Positions 6,448 through 14,406 of a stretch of 64,000 nt of DNA are shown piece by piece. A program made the translations under genes and the position numbers. A model generated the notes under the pieces. That model made no database searches. It was not told where the DNA came from and saw nothing but the letters and a program-made list of their open reading frames with translations. Source of the stretch: Amycolatopsis pittospori (GTDB lineage Bacteria > Actinomycetota > Actinomycetes > Mycobacteriales > Pseudonocardiaceae); NCBI RefSeq assembly GCF_013870525.1, contig NZ_JACBXD010000006.1, positions 92,516 to 156,515 of the forward strand. Direction: 5' to 3'. How positions within the stretch are numbered: position 1 is the stretch's first letter; the number at the start of each line of letters is the position of its first letter.

Positions 6448-7241
6448 AACAAGCAGTCGCTCTGGGCGTACACGGCATCGACACCGCATACAACTACCGG
6501 GGCTTCACGTCTCATCGCACCCTGGCGCGGGTAGGCGCTGGCTTGCTCGAAGAATTCACCATCTCCACAAAGGTGGGCTACTTTCCGCTGGACGGATCCA
6601 AATGTCATGCGGAGCATTCGCTCGATCCCCTTCGTCTGTGGGAGGCCGTGGAGCGGTCGGCGGATGAGCTGTGCCGTGTTCCGGACCTGGTGTTCCTTCA
6701 CAATCCTGAGGTCACCTTGGCTCAACTCGGCTTCGACAGCGGCCGGGACCGGTTGCTGGCGGGATGTGCAGTCCTGGACGAAGCAGTCGCATCCGGGATG
6801 TGCGGAGCGTGGGGAATCGCCACCTGGGATCCACGACCGGTTCTCGCGGCAATCGAACACAGCGTGCCCGGCATCCAGCCGGGCGCGCTGCTCGTCCGGG
6901 CGGGGCTGTCCGTGGGCGCTCCGATCCTGACGGCTGCCGAGTCGCTGAGCCAACTTTTGGAGATTCCACCTCAACGGCGCTGGGGGATGAGTCCCTTCGG
7001 CGGAACTACGGCTGACCCGGCCTGGAACAGGGTCGACCTGAATGCTTTCCTGGCCGCCGAGGAGGAAGTTTCCACAGCGCAAGCGGCGTTTCGCCTCGCA
7101 TACGAACTGCCTGATGTCGCGCGAGTTGCGGTGGGCACGAGCAGTTCGACGCACCTCCGGGATCTGTGCGCAGCAGTCGAGTTGGGCGTAGACCCGGAGG
7201 CGACTCGACGCTACCGGGACCTGATCGGATTGGCGGCCTAA
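6381..7241 (+). CDS. Aldo-keto reductase, translationally coupled to the oxygenase
   Basis: A 286-residue protein. The GTG start lies inside the oxygenase gene, 3-4 bases after AAGGAGGG, so the two are likely coupled. The sequence opens V-V-L-G-L-H-R-S and continues ALGVHGIDTAYNYRG, ISTKVGYFP and LVFLHNPE. These supply the AKR tetrad Asp, Tyr, Lys and His. The C-terminal half has the expected barrel elements (GAWGIATWDPRPV, AFRLAYELPDVARVAVGTSS), ending in a short C-terminal helix. AKRs are NAD(P)H-dependent carbonyl reductases. In this context it may act on a product of the oxygenase reaction. The frame ends 4 bases into the convergent kinase gene. Confidence 0.82.
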   Translation: MCRVDRGVVLGLHRSGPSRALIEQAVALGVHGIDTAYNYRGFTSHRTLARVGAGLLEEFTISTKVGYFPLDGSKCHAEHSLDPLRLWEAVERSADELCRVPDLVFLHNPEVTLAQLGFDSGRDRLLAGCAVLDEAVASGMCGAWGIATWDPRPVLAAIEHSVPGIQPGALLVRAGLSVGAPILTAAESLSQLLEIPPQRRWGMSPFGGTTADPAWNRVDLNAFLAAEEEVSTAQAAFRLAYELPDVARVAVGTSSSTHLRDLCAAVELGVDPEATRRYRDLIGLAA

Positions 7242-8107
7242 TCCCGAAGGCTGGCTACGAGCTTGCGCGCATGGCCTTCGACCTGTTTCCGCAGTGCATC
7301 AGGTATCGAGTCGTTCAAGATCTTCGCTACTGAGAACAGCGCCATCAACAGACCTGACCGGCCGGTCAGGTCTGTTTGGCGTTCCAGCCAAACCTTGTCC
7401 GCGAGCGCTGGGACGGTGAGCGAGGCGGCCCACAAGTTGGCGGCGTCGAGCCCTCGGGGAGCAAGCCCGTGATCTTCCCAGTCGAGGATCCAGAACTCAG
7501 GCGCAGTGAGGTTTGACCAGTTGAGATCCGCATGGGCAGGAACCCATGCGTCAGATGGCAAGGACGTGTCAACTTCACCGGGGAAGGCGCGCTCGATCTC
7601 CCGCGCGAGCAGGGCTTGCGTCATCGCCTCGGTATCCGGAGTGGCAACACGAGTCGTGTGCTGCTGCGCCAGCGCGTCCAGCGACTCGTTGAACGCGGAC
7701 CACCAGCTGCCCGACAACGACAGATCGTCTTGCAGGGGGCCGCGCTGGATGGGGGTCGCCGTCACAAGCTCGACTTCGTCCGCACGCCAGATCGTGTCAT
7801 CGTCCTGGTCGTGCCAGCTCACCGAGCCACGCCACGCCGGCTTCGCGACTCCGCTCAGCAAACCGGCGGCCTCGGTGCCGTTCGCCGTCTGTCCTTGTGC
7901 GGCGGCCTTGGCCAGAGGACGGGCCTCGACCCGCACCCAAGTCTCTCGGTCGCTCCGTGCGCCGACGGTCCTGCGCTTCCTCACTGCGGTCTCGCGGTCG
8001 AGCCGAACCCCCAGCAATCCCTCGACGTGCTCAAGGACGCCATCCACGGGCTGTTTCCTCAGATCCCTGCGGGGGTTCGCTGTTGCTCTCGGAGACGCAG
8101 CCGTCAT
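7238..8107 (-). CDS. Aminoglycoside-phosphotransferase-family kinase
   Basis: A 289-residue protein, ATG at 8107. The phosphotransferase core is visible: WVPAHADLNWSNL is the catalytic loop (the H-x-D-x-x-x-x-N pattern) and FWILDWEDHG is the DFG-like metal-binding segment. The N-terminal lobe is less conserved, with WVRVEARP and the Lys-rich region before it. APH-fold kinases phosphorylate antibiotics, homoserine, choline and other small molecules; some serve in class V lanthipeptide systems. The gene is convergent with the reductase and overlaps it by 4 bases at the stops. It could provide self-resistance, act in the pathway or be unrelated element cargo. Fold confident, role unknown. Confidence 0.75.
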   Translation of the reverse strand: MTAASPRATANPRRDLRKQPVDGVLEHVEGLLGVRLDRETAVRKRRTVGARSDRETWVRVEARPLAKAAAQGQTANGTEAAGLLSGVAKPAWRGSVSWHDQDDDTIWRADEVELVTATPIQRGPLQDDLSLSGSWWSAFNESLDALAQQHTTRVATPDTEAMTQALLAREIERAFPGEVDTSLPSDAWVPAHADLNWSNLTAPEFWILDWEDHGLAPRGLDAANLWAASLTVPALADKVWLERQTDLTGRSGLLMALFSVAKILNDSIPDALRKQVEGHARKLVASLRD

Positions 8108-8168
8108 ACCCGAAGCGTAGCGGTGATCACAGCGCGCCGATGGACCACTACCTCGGTACGTTGACGTT

Positions 8169-8212
8169 GGAACCCCCGACGCCACCCTCCCCCTCGTAGC
8201 GTCGGGGGTTCC
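8169..8212. terminator. Perfect 14-bp hairpin upstream of the kinase gene
   Basis: Arms 8169-8182 and 8199-8212 match perfectly around a 16-base pyrimidine-rich loop. It lies behind the kinase promoter side and next to the probable element edge, so it may insulate the element from the chromosome. It has no T tract. Confidence 0.6.
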
Positions 8213-8277
8213 TCTATCCGTGGGCAGAACATGGGCACAGAGCCGATCCGCCCTGGTCGTCTAGTGACACATTATTA

Positions 8278-8384
8278 CAACCTGGTGAGACAACCTGTAT
8301 ACTGATTGAGCAGGTCAAGAGCATGTACACAGCAAAACACCAGGTCAGCACGTGGCGAATCCTTACAAGGAGGCCTTCACGGAC
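8278..8384. other. Putative element/chromosome junction with inverted repeats and half of a chromosomal palindrome
   Basis: This AT-richer non-coding segment holds nested inverted repeats: CCTGGTG (8281-8287) with CACCAGG (8338-8344), and ACCTG (8293-8297) with CAGGT (8311-8315). At 8366-8384 the 19 bases CAAGGAGGCCTTCACGGAC equal the right end of the palindrome found whole at 43139-43193, but the left arm is missing. Lysis and other element genes lie to the left and ordinary chromosomal genes to the right. Site-specific integration or deletion here is inferred; the left end and integrase are outside the window. The rest of 8108-8544 holds no gene that I can see. Confidence 0.45.
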
Positions 8385-8544
8385 TTCCGCCTGCCCTCAC
8401 CGAGATCTGTGATCGTTTCGTTACCGATTCAGGCGCACGATCCCGCCGTTTTCGCCCTCAAGAGAAGTGAGCGGAAAACAGGGATCCGCAGGGCCTGACA
8501 TCGATGTCACGGCACCCAAGTCCCGGGGTGGGGGGAGAACGGTC

Positions 8545-9462
8545 ATGCTCGCGGAGTCGCGGGGCCTGTCGATGGAGGCCGAGCAGCTGTACCGGGCCTT
8601 GCTCGACGGACGCCCGACGAAGCCGGGTGCCGCGTTGACCGAGCTGGAAGGATTCGGCCTGGTCCGGGCTGGTGCGGGCGGGGTCGAGGTGTGCCCGCCG
8701 CGTGCCGCGTTGTCGGCGTTCGCCGCGCAGCACGAGGCCGCCGCCGTCCGCGCGCGGGAAGCGGCCGAAGTACTCGGCGCCGCGTACTCGCTGCGGACCG
8801 GACGGGACGCGGATTTCGTCGAGGTGCTGCGTAGCCGCGACGAGGTGATCGCCACGTTCGAGGCGATGCAGACCCAGGCCGCCGTGGACATCGTGGCGCT
8901 GGACCCGGGTTCGTACATGAGCCCGAAGCCGGAAGTGAGCGAAGTCCAGCCGGGCTCGATGGCGCGCGGCATCGCGTACCGCGTCGTCTACGACTCGTCG
9001 TTGCTCCAGGACGACGACGGCTTCAACCAGGTGCAGTCGAGTATCGCCCTCGGTGAGCAGGCCAGGGTGTTCCCCAGGCTGCCGCTGAAGCTGGTGATCG
9101 CCGACAGCAAGCGAGCCCTGATCGCCGTGCCGAACTCCGACGCCGGGGACGTGCTGGCGTTGCTGATCCACCCGTCGATGCTGCTGAGCGCGCTGATGGA
9201 GTTGTTCGAGTCGTTCTGGCGGATGGCGGTGCCGGTCCGCGCCGGCGGACCCGGCGACGCGGCGGCGGCCCAGGAGCCGACGCTCGCGACCCGCCGGCTC
9301 CTCGCCCTGCTCAGTGGCGGTCTGACCGACGAGGCGATCGCCCGCGAACTCGGGATCAGCGAACGCACGGTACTCCGGCGGATCAGCCGTCTGCAGCAAC
9401 TCCTGGGCGCGCAGACCCGGTTTCAGCTGGGCGCGCAGGCGTCGCGTCAGGGCTGGCTCTGA
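8545..9462 (+). CDS. LuxR-type regulator with TrmB-like N-terminal region
   Basis: A 305-residue protein. The ATG at 8545 is chosen because it follows GGGGGAG at about 8 bases; an upstream GTG would add 26 poorly conserved residues. The N-terminus (MEAEQLYRALLDGRPTKPGA, LEGFGLVRAGAGGVEV) resembles the winged helix of TrmB-like proteins. The middle resembles a ligand-binding region with phospholipase-D-like strands (ADFVEVLRSRDEVIATFEAM). The C-terminus is a LuxR helix-turn-helix (LLSGGLTDEAIARELGISERTVLRRISRL). Such hybrid regulators are frequent in Amycolatopsis biosynthetic loci. Its last 16 bases overlap the convergent PucR gene. It may control the lipid/polyketide genes at 11-25 kb. Confidence 0.8.
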   Translation: MLAESRGLSMEAEQLYRALLDGRPTKPGAALTELEGFGLVRAGAGGVEVCPPRAALSAFAAQHEAAAVRAREAAEVLGAAYSLRTGRDADFVEVLRSRDEVIATFEAMQTQAAVDIVALDPGSYMSPKPEVSEVQPGSMARGIAYRVVYDSSLLQDDDGFNQVQSSIALGEQARVFPRLPLKLVIADSKRALIAVPNSDAGDVLALLIHPSMLLSALMELFESFWRMAVPVRAGGPGDAAAAQEPTLATRRLLALLSGGLTDEAIARELGISERTVLRRISRLQQLLGAQTRFQLGAQASRQGWL

Positions 9463-10730
9463 GCCGGCACGTCCGAAGTGGACTCGTCCGGTGGCCGGGT
9501 GCCGAGCAAGTGGTGTGCCCGCAGGGCCATCTGGATCTCCAGACGTTCGGCCGGATCCGCGAGGCGATCGCCGAACAGGTCGCTCAGCTGACTGACGCGG
9601 TAGCGCACGGTCTGCGGGTGGATGCCGAGATCCTGTGCGATGTCCAGCGTGCTGCCCTTGTGCTCCAGCCAGCTCAGCAGCGTTTCGCCGAGCCGGACCT
9701 GTTGTTTCACCGTCAGGTCGGCGAACGGCGCGAGCGCCTTGTTCGACACCTCGTCGAGCAGGAACCGGTCGAGCAGCAGCCAATGCGTGGACAGATGGTC
9801 CGAAGTCCGGAGCACCGCGCGGTCTTCGATCACCCCGCGGCCCGCCAGGTCGAGTGTGCGCCGGGCCCAGCGCAGTGAGGTCGCCGCGTCGGCCGGGTGG
9901 ACCCGTGGCCCGATCGCGGCGCGCCAGCCCGGCAGCCTGCCGTCGAGGTCGCGCAGATCGCGGCGGGGATTCGGCGTGAGCAGGCAGGGTTCGGTGCCTT
10001 CGAGATCGAGCAGGACGTCGTCGGGGACACGCGGTGCCGGGATCTGGTGCTGTTCGTCGCGCGGATCCAGTGCGACGACGCAGATCCACTCCGGCATCTC
10101 CCACTGCGCGGCCTTCGCCATCGTCGCGATGGTCGCGGGAGACGACGGGGGAGTGGCGAGCAGCAGTTCGAGCAGCCGGCGTCGCCGCCGTTCCAGGGTG
10201 CCGGTCGCGGACGCCTGCGACAGCGTGTAGCCCTCCACCGAATGGGACGAGATCTCGTCCACGTAAGCGAAAATGGCTTCCGCGCCGATGCAGAGGACGG
10301 CCGGGGAAAGGCGGTGGGCCTGTCCGAGCTTCGCCACGTAACGCAGGGCCGCCCGGCCACCCGCGCGGTAGGCCGCCTGCAGGGTGTTCAGGCTTCCGCC
10401 GTCGCGATGCACCCGCTTGCCGACCTCGACGAACAGCTTCACCCAATTGTCCGGTGGCGCCTTGAGATCCCCGATGCTGTCGAGGCAGCTGAGCACCGCC
10501 TGCTCGATCGCCAGCACGATGATCTTGCCGAACTCGCCGTCCAGCGGTTTGGCGTATTCGGGGACGGCCTCCTGGATCTCCTCCAGGATCCGCCGCGCGA
10601 TCGGATCCGCGTGCGGCCGGAATCTGCGCGCCACCTCGGCGGGCAGGGAGCACCAGAGCCGCTGCGCCTGGCCCGCCGCTCTGGGCCGGCCGACCAGGTC
10701 GTGTTCCGAGTTCGTGGCCGTTCGAGTCAT
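9447..10730 (-). CDS. PucR/CdaR-family regulator
   Basis: A 427-residue protein, ATG at 10730. The N-terminal two thirds match the RsbT-co-antagonist-like/GGDEF-like sensory part of actinomycete PucR proteins (RILEEIQEAVPEYAKPLDGEFG, AAYRAGGRAALRYVAKLG). The C-terminal PucR helix-turn-helix is clear: LLSWLEHKGSTLDIAQDLGIHPQTVRYRVSQLSDLFG (written here as overlapping motif elements GSTLDIAQDLGIHPQTVRYR). These regulators often control adjacent fatty-acid or secondary-metabolite genes. It is divergent from the MFS gene with 316 bases between them, so control of the transport/PKS operon is plausible but not shown. Confidence 0.82.
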   Translation of the reverse strand: MTRTATNSEHDLVGRPRAAGQAQRLWCSLPAEVARRFRPHADPIARRILEEIQEAVPEYAKPLDGEFGKIIVLAIEQAVLSCLDSIGDLKAPPDNWVKLFVEVGKRVHRDGGSLNTLQAAYRAGGRAALRYVAKLGQAHRLSPAVLCIGAEAIFAYVDEISSHSVEGYTLSQASATGTLERRRRRLLELLLATPPSSPATIATMAKAAQWEMPEWICVVALDPRDEQHQIPAPRVPDDVLLDLEGTEPCLLTPNPRRDLRDLDGRLPGWRAAIGPRVHPADAATSLRWARRTLDLAGRGVIEDRAVLRTSDHLSTHWLLLDRFLLDEVSNKALAPFADLTVKQQVRLGETLLSWLEHKGSTLDIAQDLGIHPQTVRYRVSQLSDLFGDRLADPAERLEIQMALRAHHLLGTRPPDESTSDVPAQSQP

Positions 10731-11046
10731 GGCTGTACCCCTTGCCGCACACCGTCGGACGCGCACGACATGTACTCACATCGAGACGGAAGTTGGCAAC
10801 CGTCCCACTCGCGTTCGAGTGAGGTCCTGTCGCGGCGTTATCAACGACGACTTCGGAAGTTGTCACTTCGGCACGAGTTCCGTGCGGAGGCTTTTGTGAC
10901 GGAGGCCGTCTTTCGGTGAGTATCGAAAGACGCGAATTCCGGCGCGTCATGACAAAGCGGGGAGTGGGCGTTGATCGAACGGAGCGAACCCGGTTAACCT
11001 CGGCCGCCGGAAACGCGGACACCGTTTCCGGAAGGAGTTCGCGGAA
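10731..11046. promoter_or_regulatory. Divergent regulatory region between the PucR and exporter genes
   Basis: No gene is visible in these 316 bases. Two dyads stand out: GACGG-N10-CCGTC at 10785-10804 and CACTCG-CGTT-CGAGTG at 10806-10821. They lie back to back in the middle of the spacer and are candidate operators. GGAAGGAG precedes the exporter ATG. Confidence 0.45.
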
Positions 11047-12474
11047 ATGGTCCAGCGGACGACATCGGCGGTTCCGACGCTGGTCATGGTCGCGCTCGGG
11101 GCGTTCGTCACCACCCTCGACAACACGATCGTCGCGGCGGGCGCGCCGTCGATCGCCCGCGATCTCGCCCTCGACCTGCCCGCCCTGCAATGGGTGAGCA
11201 TCGGGTACATGCTGCCGTTCGCCGGGTTGCTCCCGGTGGCGGGAACGCTGGTGGACCGGTGGGGGCAGGTCGCGACCCTGCGGGCCGGGCTGCTCGCGTT
11301 CGGCGCCGGCGCGGCCGCCGGGGGGCTGGCCGCGTCGGCGTGGCTCGTCATCTCCGCCCGCGTGGTGCAGGGCGCCGCGGCCGCTTTCCTGGTTCCCGCC
11401 CTGCTCAGCCTGCTGCGGACCAACCTCGACGCGCGAAGACGGGCTTTCGGCGCGACGGTGTGGACGGCCTGCCTCGCGGTCGCGCTGGCACTGGGCCCGA
11501 CGCTGGGCGGGGTGCTGAGCGAATACCTGGGCTGGGGCTGGATCTTCTTCGTCAATCTCCCGTTCGTGGCCGCGATGCTGGCCTTGCTGCCGAAGGTCAC
11601 CACGGCAGGTCGTGATCCGACGGCGGGGCGGCCCGCGGTGGTCTCGATGCTGGTGGTGACCGCCGCGATGGTCCTGGTCACCGCCGCCGTGGTCGAACTG
11701 GGCGAGGGCGGCCTGCAGGCACCCGCGGTGCTGGGCGCGCTGGGAACCGGCTTCGGGATCTGGTTCGTGTTCAGGGAAAGACACGCGCGCGAGCGGCTGG
11801 TGCCCCCGGATCTGACCGGACAGCGGGTCTTCACCGGCGCGCTCACCGTGCAGTTGCTGTGGGGACTGGGGGTCTCGGGGATCTTCTTCTTCACTCCGTT
11901 GCTGCACCAGGAATCCCTCGGTCTCAGCCCGGTGCTGGCCGGATTGCCGCTGGTCGTGGTGGCCGTCGCCGTCGTCGTCGCGACCCCGCTGGTGCCGTGG
12001 GCGGTCCCGCGCTTCGGTCCACATCGGACGGTCGCGGCGGGGCTGGCCGCGGTGGCCGCCGGACTGCTGGCGGTCGCCGTGGTCAACCACGTCCCGGAGG
12101 TACTGCCGAGAATCCCCGGGCTCGTGTTGATCGGGGCCGGATCGGCCTTGACGACGCCGCTGACCTCGCACGCGCTGGAAATCGTGGCGGAGCGGCACGC
12201 GGGGACCGCGTCCGGCCTGCTCACCGCGTCCCGCGAACTGTCGAGCGCGCTGGGCGTCGCGCTGATCGGGACCGTGCTGGCGGTGGTGCGCACGGCGAAC
12301 CTCGGTCAAGGCGATGCGTCCGCTTTGGCCTCCGGCTACACGGCGGGATTGCTGACGGCGGCGGGGTTGGAACTCCTCGGCGCGTTCCTCGCGCTCAGGT
12401 TGCTGAGCACCCGGGCGGGCGAAAGTCCGTCCCGAGGTGACAACCACGGAGACCCGTTTCTCTCGCCCCGGTGA
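11047..12474 (+). CDS. MFS exporter, DHA2 (EmrB/QacA) family, 14 TM
   Basis: A 475-residue integral membrane protein. It has the DHA2 signatures: LDNTIVAAGAPSIARDL (motif D1) in the first span, the loop VDRWGQVATLRAGLL (motif A region) and LGPTLGGVLSEYLGWGWIFFVNLPF (motif C). About 14 hydrophobic segments are visible, in line with the family. These are proton-driven exporters of drugs, lipids or secondary metabolites. Its place before a fatty-acyl-AMP ligase and PKS suggests export of the locus product or an intermediate. The ATG has a GGAAGGAG site. Confidence 0.88.
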   Translation: MVQRTTSAVPTLVMVALGAFVTTLDNTIVAAGAPSIARDLALDLPALQWVSIGYMLPFAGLLPVAGTLVDRWGQVATLRAGLLAFGAGAAAGGLAASAWLVISARVVQGAAAAFLVPALLSLLRTNLDARRRAFGATVWTACLAVALALGPTLGGVLSEYLGWGWIFFVNLPFVAAMLALLPKVTTAGRDPTAGRPAVVSMLVVTAAMVLVTAAVVELGEGGLQAPAVLGALGTGFGIWFVFRERHARERLVPPDLTGQRVFTGALTVQLLWGLGVSGIFFFTPLLHQESLGLSPVLAGLPLVVVAVAVVVATPLVPWAVPRFGPHRTVAAGLAAVAAGLLAVAVVNHVPEVLPRIPGLVLIGAGSALTTPLTSHALEIVAERHAGTASGLLTASRELSSALGVALIGTVLAVVRTANLGQGDASALASGYTAGLLTAAGLELLGAFLALRLLSTRAGESPSRGDNHGDPFLSPR

Positions 12475-12645
12475 GCATGTCCGCACCGGCGTCAGCGTTT
12501 CGTCCTCCTTTCATTGACACTCTTCCCGGCTGATCCATACAGTTCCGGCAGAAAAGAACGGCCTTCCGGAATTGAATCCGATTGTGGCAACGGTGCCATT
12601 CCGGTCGAATTCACCTGCTCCCGCTCACGTCATCAACGAGGGGCT

Positions 12646-14406
12646 ATGGAAACCATTTCCGAAACGGTCGTCACCGCCTCCGGGCCGGAGGCCGCCGGCG
12701 ACGGCGAGTCGTTCGCGACCCTGCTCGAATACTGGGCCCGGCGGCTCGGCGACGAGATCGCCGTGACCTATCTCGACCACCGCACCGGTACGGACGGCCG
12801 CGCGATCACGCTGTCGTGGCGCGAACTCGACGACCGGGCCGGCGCTGTCGCCGCGCGCCTGGCCGACTTCGCCGGTCCGGGTGAGCGCGCCGCGATCCTG
12901 GCGCCGCAGTCCGCCGACTACGTCGTCGCGTTCCTCGGCGCGATCCGGGCCGGGCTGGTCGCCGTGCCGTTGTTCGCCCCGGACCTCCCCGGGCACGCGG
13001 GCAGGCTGGCCGCCGTGCTCGCCGACTGCGCGCCGAGAGTCGTGCTCACGACCGCCGACGGGATCGACGGCGTCACCGGTTTCCTCTCCACGACGGATAT
13101 CGAGCGGCCCGCCGTGCTCGCCGTCGACACCCCATCTCCGGTCGCGGCCGGTGAGCGTTCCTGGCCGCGACCGGAACCGGACGGGCTGGCGTACCTGCAG
13201 TACACGTCCGGTTCGACGCGGACCCCGGCAGGCGTCATGCTGACGCACCGCAACGCGCTCACCAACGCCCGCCAGGCCTGCGACTCCTACGGCGTCGAAA
13301 CCGGGACGACGTCCACGGTCAGCTGGTTGCCGCTGTTCCACGACATGGGCCTGATCCTCGGTATCGGCGCGCCGATGGTCGCCGGAGCGTCCTCGGTCCT
13401 GATGGACCCGCTCGCGTTCCTCGCACGTCCGTCACGATGGCTGCGCGCGCTTTCGGCCAGCCCGGGCGCGATCAGCGCGGCACCCAACTTCGCCTACGCC
13501 TACAGCGCTTCCCGCGTGACCGAGGACGAGAAGAGCTACCTCGAACTGAGCCGGGTCGTTTCGCTGATCAACGGAAGCGAGCCGGTGCTGCCCGCGACCA
13601 TCGCGAAGTTCCACGGCACCTTCGCCGAATGCGGGCTGCGTCCCGAAGTCCACCGGTCGTCCTACGGTCTGGCCGAGGCCACGGTGCTCGTCTCGGTCAC
13701 CGACGCGGCCAAGCCGCCGCGAGAGGTCACGTTCGACCGCGACCGGCTCGCCGCCGGGGTCGCGATCCCCGCCGGTCCCGGTGCCGCGGCGACCACGCTC
13801 GTCTCCTGTGGACGTCCGGCGGGCCAGCGGGTCCGCATCGCCGATCCGGCCACCGGCGCGCTCACCGAACCGGGCAAGGTGGGCGAGATCCGGGTCAGCG
13901 GCCCGAACATCGGCGTCGGCTACTGGGGGCGGCCCGACGCCTCGTCCACCGTCTTCGGGCTGCCGCCGATCGATCCGGAGTCCGGTGAGGGCTGGCTGGC
14001 GACCGGCGACCTCGGCGTGCTCTACGACGGCGAACTGTTCATGACCGGCCGGATCAAGGACCTCGTCATCGTCGACGGCCGCAACCACTACCCACAGGAC
14101 ATCGAACAGACCGTGGAGGGGCATCCGGCGGTCCGGCCGCATTCGGCGGCCGCTTTCGCGATCGCGCACGAAGACGGCGAGGCGGCGGTCGTGGTGCTGG
14201 AACAGGCCAAGGGGATCGAGGCCGACGTCGTCACGGCCACGGCCGAGATCCGGGTCGCGGTGTCGTCCGCGCACGGTCTGCGCCTGCACGACGTCGTCTT
14301 CCTCGCGCCGGGCGAAGTACCACGTACGTCCAGCGGCAAGATCAGCCGCGCGCTCTGCCGGAAGTCCTATTCGGACGGTGCGCTGACGGTTCGGCGGCTC
14401 GGGTGA
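12646..14406 (+). CDS. Fatty-acyl-AMP ligase (FAAL, FadD32-like)
   Basis: A 586-residue adenylating enzyme, ATG at 12646 after GAGGGG. The AMP-binding motif YLQYTSGSTRTPAGVMLTHRN is present. SWLPLFHDMGLILGIG, SSYGLAEATVLVSV and WLATGDLGVLYDGELFMTGR are the FAAL versions of the A3-A8 motifs, and it ends with PRTSSGKISRALCR, carrying the catalytic Lys. FAALs differ from acyl-CoA ligases by passing the acyl-adenylate to an acyl-carrier domain. The PKS that follows, starting by GTGA overlap, opens with exactly such an ACP. It would load a long-chain fatty acid onto that ACP. Closest functional analogue by context: FadD32. Confidence 0.9.
   Translation: METISETVVTASGPEAAGDGESFATLLEYWARRLGDEIAVTYLDHRTGTDGRAITLSWRELDDRAGAVAARLADFAGPGERAAILAPQSADYVVAFLGAIRAGLVAVPLFAPDLPGHAGRLAAVLADCAPRVVLTTADGIDGVTGFLSTTDIERPAVLAVDTPSPVAAGERSWPRPEPDGLAYLQYTSGSTRTPAGVMLTHRNALTNARQACDSYGVETGTTSTVSWLPLFHDMGLILGIGAPMVAGASSVLMDPLAFLARPSRWLRALSASPGAISAAPNFAYAYSASRVTEDEKSYLELSRVVSLINGSEPVLPATIAKFHGTFAECGLRPEVHRSSYGLAEATVLVSVTDAAKPPREVTFDRDRLAAGVAIPAGPGAAATTLVSCGRPAGQRVRIADPATGALTEPGKVGEIRVSGPNIGVGYWGRPDASSTVFGLPPIDPESGEGWLATGDLGVLYDGELFMTGRIKDLVIVDGRNHYPQDIEQTVEGHPAVRPHSAAAFAIAHEDGEAAVVVLEQAKGIEADVVTATAEIRVAVSSAHGLRLHDVVFLAPGEVPRTSSGKISRALCRKSYSDGALTVRRLG

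Noticed and set aside
8458..12486. A very long open frame (about 1340 codons) on the minus strand
   Set aside because: Its translation is Arg/Gly/Gln/Pro-rich low-complexity sequence, and it runs antisense to three or more convincing genes (LuxR, PucR, exporter). It is a high-GC artefact.
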